The position numbers and the translations under genes were made by a program. The notes under the pieces were generated by a model. It was not told the DNA's origin. It saw only the letters and a list, made by a program, of their open reading frames with translations, and made no database searches. From Bacillota bacterium (lineage in GTDB: Bacteria > Bacillota > Clostridia > Christensenellales > UMGS416), in NCBI GenBank assembly GCA_023435705.1, contig JAEYRH010000008.1, positions 124,001 through 188,000 on the forward strand: a stretch of DNA of 64,000 nucleotides, in the 5' to 3' direction. Shown piece by piece: positions 43,166 to 51,941 of the stretch (position 1 is the stretch's first letter; each line of letters opens with the position of its first letter).

Positions 43166-43678
43166 TTATTTTGTTTTGTCTGATAATCCCTTGCGGTACA
43201 ACTCCTCATCAATAAAGAATAACGGATCACCATTTTCTTCAAAAGCATTTTGCTTCATCCCTATTTTCTCCATCACTTTATATGATGCGACATTATTCTT
43301 ATCACAGCCTCCATTTACATAGGGAACATGGGCCACGTCAAAAGCGTATGAAAGGAGTTTTGCGGCGCATTGAGTGGCGTAACCTTTATTTCTATAATAA
43401 GAATCGATCAAATAAAAGATGTGAAGTTTCCCATTGGTCTTTCCGTCAAGACCACACCAGCCGATGATACTGCTTTTACTTTTTTCAAACACCGCCAAAC
43501 ACAAATGGTATATATGACCATGTCTGTTCTTCTTGTGATTGTTCTGCATGTATTCAATTGCGTTTTGTGCGTCATCTGTTGAAATTCTGCCATTTTCGAA
43601 ATTCCACATTCTTGCGACTTCTTCAATATCGCTAGCCATAACAGGTCTCAAGAGTAAATCACTGGTATAAAGCTCCAT
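43166..43678 (-). CDS. GNAT family N-acetyltransferase (RimJ/RimL-like)
   Basis: A 170-residue acetyltransferase. It starts LLLRPVMASDIEEVARMWN, with IIGWCGLDGK and the acetyl-CoA motif SYYRNKGYATQCAAKLLSYA, then NNVASYKVMEKIGM. This arrangement is typical of the RimJ/RimL/SpeG-like group that modifies amines or protein N-termini. Good RBS (AGGGAG). A+T-rich. Substrate unknown. Confidence 0.9.
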   Translation of the reverse strand: MELYTSDLLLRPVMASDIEEVARMWNFENGRISTDDAQNAIEYMQNNHKKNRHGHIYHLCLAVFEKSKSSIIGWCGLDGKTNGKLHIFYLIDSYYRNKGYATQCAAKLLSYAFDVAHVPYVNGGCDKNNVASYKVMEKIGMKQNAFEENGDPLFFIDEELYRKGLSDKTK

Positions 43679-43710
43679 GTGCTAGTCTCCCTTGCACAGA
43701 ATCTTCCCCG

Positions 43711-43806
43711 CTACTTCACAAGATACGGCAGCACCGATCCCAACACAAACAACAGCGCAATCAGCACCGCCGCAACCTTGATCCATGTGCTCGCTGGTTT
43801 TTTCAT
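43711..43806 (-). CDS. 31-residue single-helix membrane peptide
   Basis: The peptide MKKPASTWIKVAAVLIALLF continues VLGSVLPYLVK. It is a short positively charged start followed by one membrane helix. An AGAGGG sequence lies nine bases before the ATG. It follows the PP2C gene by 16 bp on the same strand and is probably cotranscribed. Similar miniproteins follow many clostridial genes and are often missed. Function unknown. Confidence 0.6.
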   Translation of the reverse strand: MKKPASTWIKVAAVLIALLFVLGSVLPYLVK

Positions 43807-43822
43807 CGTCTTAATCCCTCTT

Positions 43823-44617
43823 TCATTTCGTCCATCTCAACACAAGCGCCGTGGCGTTGTCCTGATACCGCAGGCGCTTTTTGGCCACAAGGCCGATCAG
43901 CGACCCGGCGGCACTATAAGCCCCCCGGCTCAGGCAGTGGCCCATTTCCTCTTCATCAAGGCATTTATACAGCCCGTCGGTGCAAAGCAGCAGGCTGTCA
44001 CCCCGCTGGATCGGCACCGTGGAGGCCATCACACTGTAATCCTCCAGCGCGCGCATGCCCAGATAGCCAGTCAGGTGCGTGCGCTGTGGGTTGGCGCGGG
44101 CCTCGGCCTCGGTGATCACGCCCTCGGCGACCATCTCCGCCAGATAGCGGGCGTAGACATGGTCCTCAGTGAGGCGGGTCAGCACGCCGCACCGCCACAG
44201 ATAAGCCCGACTGTCTCCACTCCAGAAGAGCCGCGCGCCATTGCCCAACACGGCAGCGGCACACAAAGTGGTGCCCGACATGCCCATCACACCCATGTTG
44301 TCCACCATGAGGTAGACCTGGCTGTTCACGCGCGTCAGCGACTCCTTGACCGCCCCATAGGATGCGCCGGCAGCAAGAAGACGCGCAGCTTCCTCGCCAG
44401 TGGCCTCCACAGCCACTGCCGCAGCCGAGCCGCCCCGGGCCAGCGCGCCCATGCCGTCGGCCACCACGGCCAGCATGCCGCCGCCGGCCAGAAACAGGCC
44501 GCAGGCGTCTTGCTGCTCATCGCGGTCACCTTCGCACTGGCAAAACGCCGCCTCCACCCCTGCCGGGGCAGGCAGGCGTTCCGCAGGGTATTCAGGTTTT
44601 GGGAAAAGGTAGTCCAT
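43823..44617 (-). CDS. PP2C-type Ser/Thr protein phosphatase
   Basis: A 264-residue cytosolic metal-dependent phosphatase. Signature motifs are in order: RDEQQDA (32-38), VADGMGALARGG, MSGTTLCAA, WSGDSRAYLWRC, LLLCTDGLYKCL and QDNATALVL, with the metal-binding Asp residues intact. No PASTA kinase, stp/prkC pair or rsgA is adjacent, so it may act with a kinase elsewhere. The RBS GGGAGGG is strong. A 31-residue membrane peptide gene follows. Confidence 0.94.
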   Translation of the reverse strand: MDYLFPKPEYPAERLPAPAGVEAAFCQCEGDRDEQQDACGLFLAGGGMLAVVADGMGALARGGSAAAVAVEATGEEAARLLAAGASYGAVKESLTRVNSQVYLMVDNMGVMGMSGTTLCAAAVLGNGARLFWSGDSRAYLWRCGVLTRLTEDHVYARYLAEMVAEGVITEAEARANPQRTHLTGYLGMRALEDYSVMASTVPIQRGDSLLLCTDGLYKCLDEEEMGHCLSRGAYSAAGSLIGLVAKKRLRYQDNATALVLRWTK

Positions 44618-44713
44618 GGGCCCTCCCGGCTTTTGCGCAAGGGGGATACCTGTATTATTGTATCTGATTATGGGAAAAAAACAAAGAGTGGGCGTTCCTC
44701 CAACATTCCGCCT

Positions 44714-46825
44714 TTAGCTCCAATTGGAGTAATCCATCGTCTGCTCGAGCCTTACCGTTGCACTGAGTGCCTGCCGGGCAAACCACTCCTGGGCGTTGAG
44801 AAGCTCCTCACCCTCGGCGGGGGTTGAGGGCTCATAGGAGCCATCCGGCAGCATCACGCGGGCCTTCACATTGTCTTTCAGGCAGACTTCCAAAAGGTCG
44901 ATCAGGCGCCTTTTAAGATCTTCCTGCTCCACGGGGAAAGCAGTCTCCACCCGGCGGTCCAGGTTGCGGGGCATCCAGTCAGCAGAGGAAAGGTAAACCT
45001 CCGGCAAACCGCCATTCTCAAAATAAAAGATGCGGTGGTGCTCCAGATAGCGCCCCACAATGCTGCGCACGGAGATCCGCTCCGAAAGCCCCGGCACTCC
45101 GGCCCTGAGGCTGCACATGCCGCGCACAACGAGGTCGATCTTTACGCCAGCCTGCGATGCCTCATAGAGACGCTTGATGATCCCCTCGTCGATGAGGGAA
45201 TTCACCTTTGCCACAATGCGGGCAGGGCGGCCCATGCTGGCGTTTTCGATTTCGCGGGCGATCATGGCGTAGAAGAAATCCCTGAGGCCCCGAGGCGCCA
45301 CTTTGAGCTTGCGCCAGGAGTCCGGCAGGGAGTAGCCGGTGAGGTAATTGAAGAGAGCAGAGGCGTCGGCACCGAAACTTTCGCGGCAGGTGAAAAGCCC
45401 GATGTCGGTGTAGAGCCTTGCCGTGCTGTCGTTGTAGTTGCCGGTGCTCATGTGCACATAGCGGCGGATGCGGCCTTCCTCGCGGCGCACCACCAGCAGC
45501 ACCTTGCAGTGCACCTTGAGGCCCTGCAGGCCATAGATCACATGGCAGCCGGCCCGCTCAAGCTTGCGAGCCCAACCGATGTTGTTTTCCTCATCGAAGC
45601 GGGCCTTCAGCTCCACCATCACGGTGACCTGCTTGCCGTTTTCGGCGGCGGTGATCAGGGCATCCACAACCGGCGAGTTGCCGCTCACGCGGTAAAGCGT
45701 CTGCTTGATGGCCAGCACATCGGGGTCTTCGGCCGCGCGGCGGAGGAAATGTTCCACCGAGGCGAAGCTTTCATAGGGCAGGTGCACCAGGCGGTCGCGG
45801 GCGGCGATGGCGGTAAATATGTCCTGCTCACCAAGAAAATCCGCCGGTGGTTGGGGTGTCCATGGCTTGTCGCGGAGGTGGTCAAAGCCTGCAAGCCTTG
45901 TGAACTTCATGAAGGCGGAAAGATCCAGCGGCCCATCCACGTGGAACACGTCGGGCCTTTCCACCTCCAGGATCTTGACGAGGAAATCCTTGATCTCCGG
46001 ATCCACCGGCTTTTTGCCGCCCAGGCCCTTCTGCAATTCCAGCCGCACCGGATCGCCCCACTTGCGGTTTTTGATGCTCTTGGAGATCTCGCTCAACAGG
46101 TCCTCCACGCCCTCGTCGATGGTGAGGTCGGAGTTTCTGGTGATGCGGAAGGGGCACAGCGCCAACACCTCATAACCGGGGAAAAGCTGGGCCATGCGGT
46201 GGATCATCAGCGTCTCCAGCAGCACAAAGCAGCGATGGTCACCGAGCCTGGGCACCTCCAGGAACCGGCCCAGGATACTGGGCACCTGCACCACGGCAAA
46301 GAGCACCCCGTCTTCCACCTGCAGTCGCCTCAGGCGCACGCAGATGTTGAGGCTGCGGCTGGCCACAACAGGGAATGGTCGCCCGGCGTCAATGGCCAGC
46401 GGCGTGAGCACCGGAAACACCGTGTCGTCAAACCAGGTGTCCACAAAGGCGCGTTGCTCGCCCGTGAGCTCCTCGATCTGCGGGAAGAGGATGCCCTCGC
46501 GCTTGAGCTCCCCCCGAAGCTCCTTCCAGCAGGCGTATTGCCTTGCGACATGGCGGTGGGCCTTTTCAGCCACCAGAGCCACCTGCTCGCGGGCGGTGAG
46601 GCCGGAGGCGTCGGTGCCGGTCCAGCCGGCCTCCACCTGCTCCATCAAGCCTGCCACGCGCACCATGAAGAACTCATCCAGGTTGCTGCCGGTGATAGCC
46701 AGGAATTTGAGGCGCTCCATCAAGGGATGGTCGCCCATGGCCTCGCCCAGCACGCGGTCGTTGAAATCCACCCAGCTGGATTCGCGATTGATGTATCTGC
46801 CTTGTTTGGTCAGTTTGTCGGGCAC
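44714..46825 (-). CDS. ppk1: Polyphosphate kinase 1
   Basis: A 703-residue enzyme that reversibly transfers the gamma phosphate of ATP to polyphosphate. The N-domain (INRESSWVDFNDRVLGEAMG) and head domain are followed by the two C-terminal PLD-like domains. The catalytic His lies in GLKVHCKVLLVV, the second conserved His in YLEHHRIFYFENGG, and STGNYNDSTARLYTDIGLFT is a family signature. The GTG start comes right after the ppx TAA, with GGGAGAG shared from the ppx end. ppx-ppk1 form a polyphosphate turnover operon. Confidence 0.96.
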   Translation of the reverse strand: MPDKLTKQGRYINRESSWVDFNDRVLGEAMGDHPLMERLKFLAITGSNLDEFFMVRVAGLMEQVEAGWTGTDASGLTAREQVALVAEKAHRHVARQYACWKELRGELKREGILFPQIEELTGEQRAFVDTWFDDTVFPVLTPLAIDAGRPFPVVASRSLNICVRLRRLQVEDGVLFAVVQVPSILGRFLEVPRLGDHRCFVLLETLMIHRMAQLFPGYEVLALCPFRITRNSDLTIDEGVEDLLSEISKSIKNRKWGDPVRLELQKGLGGKKPVDPEIKDFLVKILEVERPDVFHVDGPLDLSAFMKFTRLAGFDHLRDKPWTPQPPADFLGEQDIFTAIAARDRLVHLPYESFASVEHFLRRAAEDPDVLAIKQTLYRVSGNSPVVDALITAAENGKQVTVMVELKARFDEENNIGWARKLERAGCHVIYGLQGLKVHCKVLLVVRREEGRIRRYVHMSTGNYNDSTARLYTDIGLFTCRESFGADASALFNYLTGYSLPDSWRKLKVAPRGLRDFFYAMIAREIENASMGRPARIVAKVNSLIDEGIIKRLYEASQAGVKIDLVVRGMCSLRAGVPGLSERISVRSIVGRYLEHHRIFYFENGGLPEVYLSSADWMPRNLDRRVETAFPVEQEDLKRRLIDLLEVCLKDNVKARVMLPDGSYEPSTPAEGEELLNAQEWFARQALSATVRLEQTMDYSNWS

Positions 46826-48382
46826 TTATTCTCTCCCCTTGTTTCTGAGCGTGCATTTCAATCCAAAAACTTCGGTAAAATACTCGCTCTTGTAACCGAA
46901 GGTCCATTCCTCCAGCGTGACGTCGCGGTCAACATGGCCGGTGATGATGAGCTCGCTTTCCTTGAGCTTGATATCGATGGTGTCAAACTTCTGCAAATGG
47001 CTGCGGTCCAGCGAGTCGGCCAGCCGCAGGATCGCGGCCAGTTTCGCCGCCCTCAATTGGTCACCGGGCGAAAGCTCCGCCCACTCGGCGTGGCTCGGGC
47101 TGGGCACCGCGCCGCTGTGGTAGCGGGCGATGTTGGCGACCAGACGCATCTCGGCTGTGGTCAGGCCGATGATGTCACTGTCCAGCAGCAGGTGGCAGGT
47201 GTAGATGTCATGATATTTGGAGTTCACAAACTTGCCGATGTCGTGCAGGATCGCCGCCGCCTGCAAAAGCCGCCGCTCCCGCCGGGAAAAGCCGTGGATC
47301 TTCTTCAGGCTGTCAAAAATCAGCAGGCAGTATCGCTCCACCGCTGCGGCGTGGTTCTCATCGGCACCGTAGTGGCGGGCTGTCTCCCACGAGGAGGCGG
47401 CAATGCCCTCCTCAAAGCGCTTGTTCCAGTCGGCAGCATCCTCCGGGTCCAGCAGCTCATAGAGTAAAGAGTCCATCAATACCACGCCGGGCGAGAGCAC
47501 CTCGTCGGAGCCGGTGAACTCAGAAAGCGTCATATAGATCGCAAGCGAAGGCAGCAGCACCTCGCCCTGCTCCTCCCGAAGGCCATACTTCTGAGCGGCT
47601 TGCGACGGCGTGAAGCCCTTCACGCTGTCATAGAGCGCAGCCAAATCCCGCCGGGTGATGGCCAGCACGCCGTCATGCTCGGTGGCGCCGGTGAGCCGGG
47701 CGATCAATTCAATCTCCTTGCCGCACACGACAAACCGCCCAGGCTGGAAGGCCTGCATCTGGTCACGCAGCAGCCTTGTGAGCGCCGCAAGATACTCCTC
47801 GATGATCGCGTAGAACCGGGGCGTGCGCTCGCCGGTCTCACCCAGCATCTGCGAAAGCTTCAGCGACCCCACGCGGATGTTGCGGGCGAAGATCACCGCG
47901 CCGTCGCGCACGGCGGCGATGCCCACGCTGCCAGTGCCAATGTGGGCCATCATGAAGGGCTTGGTAAGGTCCTGGCCCCGGGCCTGCATGCGGCGCAGCA
48001 CCTCCTTGAAGATGAGCGCCATCTCCTGCCCGTCTTCCAGCACCTCCACAGCAAGACCCGTGCGGTTCTTCAGCTGGTCCAGCACATAGGAAGCGTTGGA
48101 AGCCTCGCGCAGCGCCGTGGTGGCCATCACACGGATGGCGCCGTCTTCCACGCCGTATTGCCTGGCAGAGGCCTTGAAGCCCTCCAGCGCCTTTGCCACC
48201 TCCTCGGTGGTTTTGAAGCTCACCTTGCCGTGGGTGAACGTCTCATAGCCCAGGTTCACCGGGTATTCCAAGTAGTCCAATTCCACCGGCTCGCCATGGC
48301 CGGACTCCGCCACTTCCATCGAAAGCAAGCTGGAGCCGATGTCGATCACCGCGGCAACCCTGGTTTTGTCCTTATGGGCCAT
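46826..48382 (-). CDS. ppx: Exopolyphosphatase / Ppx-GppA phosphatase with HD domain
   Basis: A 518-residue enzyme that releases phosphate from polyphosphate ends (and possibly acts on pppGpp). The N-terminal ASKHA-fold domain begins AAVIDIGSSLLSMEVAESG and includes VMATTALREASNASYVLDQL. The usual GGGS phosphate loop reads AHIGTGSVGIAAV here, a variant form. The C-terminal HD domain has ILHDIGKFVNSKYHDIYTCH. The ATG at 48382 follows GGGAGGG; an upstream ATG at 48514 is unsupported. It sits directly upstream of ppk1. The presence of ppx and ppk1 together indicates polyphosphate metabolism under stress. Confidence 0.93.
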   Translation of the reverse strand: MAHKDKTRVAAVIDIGSSLLSMEVAESGHGEPVELDYLEYPVNLGYETFTHGKVSFKTTEEVAKALEGFKASARQYGVEDGAIRVMATTALREASNASYVLDQLKNRTGLAVEVLEDGQEMALIFKEVLRRMQARGQDLTKPFMMAHIGTGSVGIAAVRDGAVIFARNIRVGSLKLSQMLGETGERTPRFYAIIEEYLAALTRLLRDQMQAFQPGRFVVCGKEIELIARLTGATEHDGVLAITRRDLAALYDSVKGFTPSQAAQKYGLREEQGEVLLPSLAIYMTLSEFTGSDEVLSPGVVLMDSLLYELLDPEDAADWNKRFEEGIAASSWETARHYGADENHAAAVERYCLLIFDSLKKIHGFSRRERRLLQAAAILHDIGKFVNSKYHDIYTCHLLLDSDIIGLTTAEMRLVANIARYHSGAVPSPSHAEWAELSPGDQLRAAKLAAILRLADSLDRSHLQKFDTIDIKLKESELIITGHVDRDVTLEEWTFGYKSEYFTEVFGLKCTLRNKGRE

Positions 48383-48740
48383 GCAGGACCCTCCCATTAA
48401 ACATGTTTGCCATTTCTTATTATATACCATGGTATTCGGGGTCACTAACAGAAAAGGGATGGTTTGACAAGAATTAACATGATGAGCCCTCACCCCCCAG
48501 GCCCCCTCCCCCATCTTCAGACACCCTTACTCCTTGCCCTTCAAACCCTCACCCCCCAGCCCCCTCCCCCATGGGATTGGGGGAGGGGGCGGAATTGGCC
48601 GGGGGATTGGGGGGCGGCAGCCTCCATACTGATATTCCCCTCCCACAGTGATGGGGGAGGGGTAAGGGGAGAGGGTCCCATATGGCAGAGGGGCAGGTGA
48701 AAGTTCTTATAGCTTCCCATCCACCCAACTTAGCTCTATA
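48383..48740. repeat. C-rich/G-rich inverted repeat in intergenic DNA
   Basis: No gene is seen. CCCTCACCCCCCAG plus CCCCCTCCCCCAT occurs at 48486-48512 and 48546-48572. G-rich counterparts follow at 48573-48593, 48637-48662 (CCCCTCCC then GGGGGAGGGG) and 48663-48675. The whole forms long hairpins and has G-quadruplex potential. Such CCCTCACCCC/GGGGAGAGGG elements occur in many unrelated bacterial genomes. The minus-strand TATAAT at about 48,420 probably belongs to the ppx promoter. Confidence 0.75.
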
Positions 48741-49459
48741 ATGTTATCATCCAATCATGCGGGAGGCGCTATAGAGCCGCTGGAGACCGATTCGAAAAGT
48801 GTTCATGGTGGTATACAGGAGGACGTCAGAGTCTTCAAACCCCGATATTCCATCGGCCATTGGCTGAAGCTGGCCCGCACCCCGGCGATGATGATGGTGC
48901 TATTGGTTATTGACAGGGGCTTTGCCCGGGTGGGGATCAGGACTACTGGCAAGCCAATACTCCTGCGCTATATCTTGCATACGGGCTGCTCGCCTTGCTG
49001 TGGGTGCTGGAGATATTGATCTTCCTGGCCGATGGACACATCAAGACAATTCTGATCAATGAAAGAGGCATTGAACTCATCAGACCGCTGGGCCGGAGCA
49101 TCAACGAAAAGACAGCACAGGTAGAGTGGATGGACGACCAGTTGAGGCTTGGGCATCGCACCTTTTCAATGTCTTATGTGCGCAACACCGGCGATTTGGT
49201 GAGCCTGCTGCCAGCGGAAGCGCTGGTGGAAAAGCTGGAAGACCAGAGTTGGTTCCGGCGGCTGGAGGCCAGCCGGTGGTACAATAGCATCGTCTTTGTT
49301 GCGGTGCTTATGATCGCCGGCATCATTCTGGCATGGGGAATCCTGAAGCTCAATGGAGCGTTCGCCAACCCGCCGGAGTTCGGCCTTCGGGAGTTGAATT
49401 GGGGGCTTGCATTGGTCATCTGCTTGTTTCTCGGCTACTTAATCAAACGGCTGGTATAG
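48741..49459 (+). pseudogene. Membrane paralogue 1, split by a frameshift
   Basis: The frame from 48741 reads ...FKPRYSIGHWLKLARTPAMM and then loses sense near 48,932. The second frame gives GDQDYWQANTPALYLAYGLL, ALLWVLEILIFLADGHIKTI and continues to 49459. Restoring one G in the run at 48932-48935 joins them. The resulting protein has two N-terminal helices, a soluble middle of about 90 residues and two C-terminal helices (SIVFVAVLMIAGIILAWGIL and LALVICLFLGYLI), the same plan as the next two genes. The first frame's start is uncertain. Confidence 0.6.
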
Positions 49460-49469
49460 GGAGATTGCG

Positions 49470-50093
49470 ATGGAGCCCATTGTCTTTCAACCAAAAGTGA
49501 AGCGGAAGTATCTGATCGGCGAGGCCGTGATTCTGTGTTTCCTTGTATTATTTCTTTTCCTTTACCTGCACTCAACGAATTATGAAGGGCAATTTGAATT
49601 CCGGTGGGTCAAGCTGATGCAAGCGCTCATGAGCATGGCGCCACTTCTCCTGCTGGCTTGCTTATATGGTACGCGCCTAAACGTGAAGCGAATTTGCCTT
49701 GCGGACACCATCGCCATCCATCGGTTTGTTGGCAAGTCGGTTTCCTGTGACCCGAAGGGCTTCCGGTATCAGGATGAGGGCCTATACGTTTTCGCAAACT
49801 ACACGCTGTATCCCGGCATGGTTCAAAATGCGGAGGCGCTGCACGGAGCATTTCAAGCTATGGCAGGCCAAGGCCTGCTGGAGCTCCGGCAGCCAAGCGA
49901 AGCTGACCTCAAAAGCCGCAGGCAAAGAACTGCAACTGTCTGGTCTGTCATCATCCCGGTGAGCATATTGTTTCTTCTCTTTGTGGCAGTCCTCGAGGTT
50001 TCTGAAACAATGATTGCGATTGCCGGATTGGCTTACCTCATCATTGTATCTGTCTGCTTCAGATTCATGTGGAAAGACAGGCCGTTGAACTAA
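49470..50093 (+). CDS. Four-helix membrane protein, paralogue 2
   Basis: A 207-residue protein. Two N-terminal helices (EAVILCFLVLFLFLYLHSTN and LMSMAPLLLLACLYG) are followed by a soluble segment (about 70-150) and two C-terminal helices (VWSVIIPVSILFLLFVAVLE, MIAIAGLAYLIIVSVCF). The soluble part (ADTIAIHRFVGKSVSCDPKG ... FANYTLYPGMVQNAEALHGA) has a beta-rich start like a bacterial PH (YcxB-like) domain; this is a guess by pattern. RBS AGGGAG. Function unknown. Confidence 0.75.
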   Translation: MEPIVFQPKVKRKYLIGEAVILCFLVLFLFLYLHSTNYEGQFEFRWVKLMQALMSMAPLLLLACLYGTRLNVKRICLADTIAIHRFVGKSVSCDPKGFRYQDEGLYVFANYTLYPGMVQNAEALHGAFQAMAGQGLLELRQPSEADLKSRRQRTATVWSVIIPVSILFLLFVAVLEVSETMIAIAGLAYLIIVSVCFRFMWKDRPLN

Positions 50094-50121
50094 CCGCAAA
50101 AAAGAGCTTGAGGGTAAGAAT

Positions 50122-50739
50122 ATGGATCCAACTACAATTCAAATGAAGGTAAAATCGGAAAACTTCTTGATTATGATCTTCTGGCTTTTCATGATGGTGG
50201 CTATGTTGGCTGTCTTGTGTATTGAACTTGGCTCTGGGAGCTCACCGCTATATCCAATTTCCATGCTATTGCTCGTATTGGGAAACTTGCGGCGGCAGCT
50301 GCCGTCATTGCTCAATAAAAGCATCCGGTTTGAATCCGACTGCATCGTGCTGGAACGACGCATGCTCAAGCCACTGAAGCTTCGATACACTTCCCTCCAA
50401 TACATACAGAATGACTTCTTGGTTTTCAGCGGCTTCACACTGAATGCTGATGAATATGAAAACACGCAGGCGCTCTTGGATACATTTCAACATTGCGCAG
50501 ACGCCGGCTTACTCTCATTGCAGAGCAGGGAGATGAAGAAGAAAAAGAAGCGGGCAACGATTGTGTCTGTGGTTATTTTGGCTTTGGCGGTTGTAGCAAT
50601 CGTTATTTATATCATTTTTCTGTCAAACAACAGGCAATTAGCAGATACTTTTGTAACGGTTTCTATTTTTGTATATATGATTGTTTTCGTGTCCAAATCA
50701 TTCATCCAGTGGCGAAGACGAGTCCGGCAATTTCAATAA
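50122..50739 (+). CDS. Four-helix membrane protein, paralogue 3
   Basis: A 205-residue protein with the same layout as its two upstream neighbours: helices near residues 17-35 and 45-60, a soluble segment (SIRFESDCIVLERRMLKPLK ... FSGFTLNADEYENTQALLDT), a lysine run (KKKKKR) and helices ATIVSVVILALAVVAIVIYI and TVSIFVYMIVFVSKSF. It ends the three-gene set with a good terminator. Paralogues 2 and 3 align over the pattern FxGFTLxxxxxxNxxALxxxF. Function unknown. Confidence 0.75.
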   Translation: MDPTTIQMKVKSENFLIMIFWLFMMVAMLAVLCIELGSGSSPLYPISMLLLVLGNLRRQLPSLLNKSIRFESDCIVLERRMLKPLKLRYTSLQYIQNDFLVFSGFTLNADEYENTQALLDTFQHCADAGLLSLQSREMKKKKKRATIVSVVILALAVVAIVIYIIFLSNNRQLADTFVTVSIFVYMIVFVSKSFIQWRRRVRQFQ

Positions 50740-50755
50740 CACGGCACCAAATGAA

Positions 50756-50788
50756 AACCCACCCGGCAAAGCGTCGGGCGGGTTTTTT
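50756..50788 (+). terminator. Terminator of the three-membrane-protein operon
   Basis: AACCCACCCG (50756-50765) pairs, with one mismatch, with CGGGCGGGTT (50775-50784), followed by a T-run. Confidence 0.85.
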
Positions 50789-50820
50789 GTTTCTTCTCGG
50801 GCTAATAGACCGAAGGCCAA

Positions 50821-51369
50821 TCAGTAATTCTCTGCCTTGATCTCGAAATACGCCCTGGGATGGGCGCACACCGGGCAGACATTGGGTGCTTCCTTGCCGG
50901 TGTGCAGATGACCGCAGTTGCGGCACACCCACACGGGCTCGCAGCAATCGCAATCCACGCTGAACACGGTGTTGTCCTTAATGTTGTTCGCGAGGATCTG
51001 ATAACGCTCCTCGTGGCTGAACTCGATGGCGGCCACGCCCTCCATCATCCTGGCGATCTCCGGGAAGCCCTCTTCGCGGGCGGTCTCGGCGAAGCCTTTA
51101 TACATCTCCGTCCACTCATAGTGCTCGCCGGCGATGCAATCCTGCAGGTTGGTGGCCGTGTTGGGCATGCCGCCGTGCAGCAGCTTGAACCACAGCTTGG
51201 CGTGCTCCCGCTCGTTGCCGGCGGTCTCCTCAAAGATCGCCGCCATCTGCTCATAGCCCTCCTTGCGGGCTTGGGAAGCGTAGAACGTATACTTGTTTCT
51301 GGCCTGGGATTCCCCTGCGAACGCCGCCAGCAGGTTGGCCTCGGTCTTGGTACCCTTCAAATCCTTCAT
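50821..51369 (-). CDS. Rubrerythrin
   Basis: A 182-residue oxidative-stress protein of anaerobes that reduces hydrogen peroxide. The ferritin-like diiron domain carries [31 protein letters not shown] and, in its second half, [10 protein letters not shown]. The C-terminal rubredoxin-like domain has two CxxC pairs ([20 protein letters not shown] then VC). Length and domain order match classical rubrerythrins. The ATG follows GGGAG. The ACT-domain gene lies upstream on the same strand, with a GC hairpin between. Confidence 0.97.
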   Translation of the reverse strand: MKDLKGTKTEANLLAAFAGESQARNKYTFYASQARKEGYEQMAAIFEETAGNEREHAKLWFKLLHGGMPNTATNLQDCIAGEHYEWTEMYKGFAETAREEGFPEIARMMEGVAAIEFSHEERYQILANNIKDNTVFSVDCDCCEPVWVCRNCGHLHTGKEAPNVCPVCAHPRAYFEIKAENY

Positions 51370-51400
51370 CAATCAATCTCCCTTCGTATGTATTTGAAAG

Positions 51401-51422
51401 CGCGGGCCGGTTGGCCCCCGCG
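51401..51422 (-). terminator. GC hairpin between the ACT gene and rubrerythrin
   Basis: CGCGGGCC (51401-51408) pairs with GGCCCCCGCG (51413-51422) with a small bulge. On the minus strand it is followed by CTTTC, a weak T-run. It could be a terminator or an attenuator in front of rubrerythrin. Confidence 0.5.
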
Positions 51423-51440
51423 TTTCATCGGTTTTGTGGC

Positions 51441-51692
51441 CTATTCGAGCGTGATGTGCTTGGCGTTCACGCCGTCCACACCGTTCAGGCCGTCCAGCAA
51501 ATCCTTCACGTCGCTGTCGGAGCCGCTCACTTGCAAGATGATCAGGCCCTCGTTGCTGCAGGCGTCGCCGGTGCCGTCATGCAGGCCGATGCGAGCCTTG
51601 ATCTGGCAGCCGTTCTCCGTGAGCACATGCTGCACCTTTACAGCATTGTCGCTACGGCCCTTCAGTGTCATCGCGATGATGTTGTGGCTCAT
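51441..51692 (-). CDS. ACT-like regulator of the TM1266 (iron-only hydrogenase system) family
   Basis: An 83-residue single-domain protein: MSHNIIAMTLKGRSDNAVKV, VQHVLTENGCQIKARIGLHD, then GLIILQVSGSDSDVKDLLDG. The ferredoxin-like ACT fold and IKARIGL motif match the small TM1266-like proteins found with iron-only hydrogenase maturation genes. No hyd genes are in the window. Start at 51692 is set by AAGGAGGG; a longer frame is unlikely because the promoter lies at 51,745-51,773. It may share regulation with rubrerythrin. Confidence 0.8.
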   Translation of the reverse strand: MSHNIIAMTLKGRSDNAVKVQHVLTENGCQIKARIGLHDGTGDACSNEGLIILQVSGSDSDVKDLLDGLNGVDGVNAKHITLE

Positions 51693-51744
51693 GTGCGCCC
51701 TCCTTGCGGCTTTACGCCGCGATTTCGCCGTATGGCTTAGCAAA

Positions 51745-51773
51745 AGGATACCGCGTTGGCCGCCGCCCGTCAA
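51745..51773 (-). promoter_or_regulatory. Promoter of the ACT-like regulator gene
   Basis: On the minus strand TTGACG (51768-51773), a 17-bp spacer and TATCCT (51745-51750), 50 bp ahead of the start codon. Confidence 0.65.
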
Positions 51774-51941
51774 GCAGAATAGCGACAATTCCACCACATG
51801 TTGTATCATTCACATTTTGCAATGACAACATATTGTGATCTAGACAATGATATTCTTATTGATAGGTTTTCTCAATTATAACGCATTAAGACGCATCCGT
51901 AAAGTGATTGGGATTACAAAACCACCCTAATCGCCGCATTG

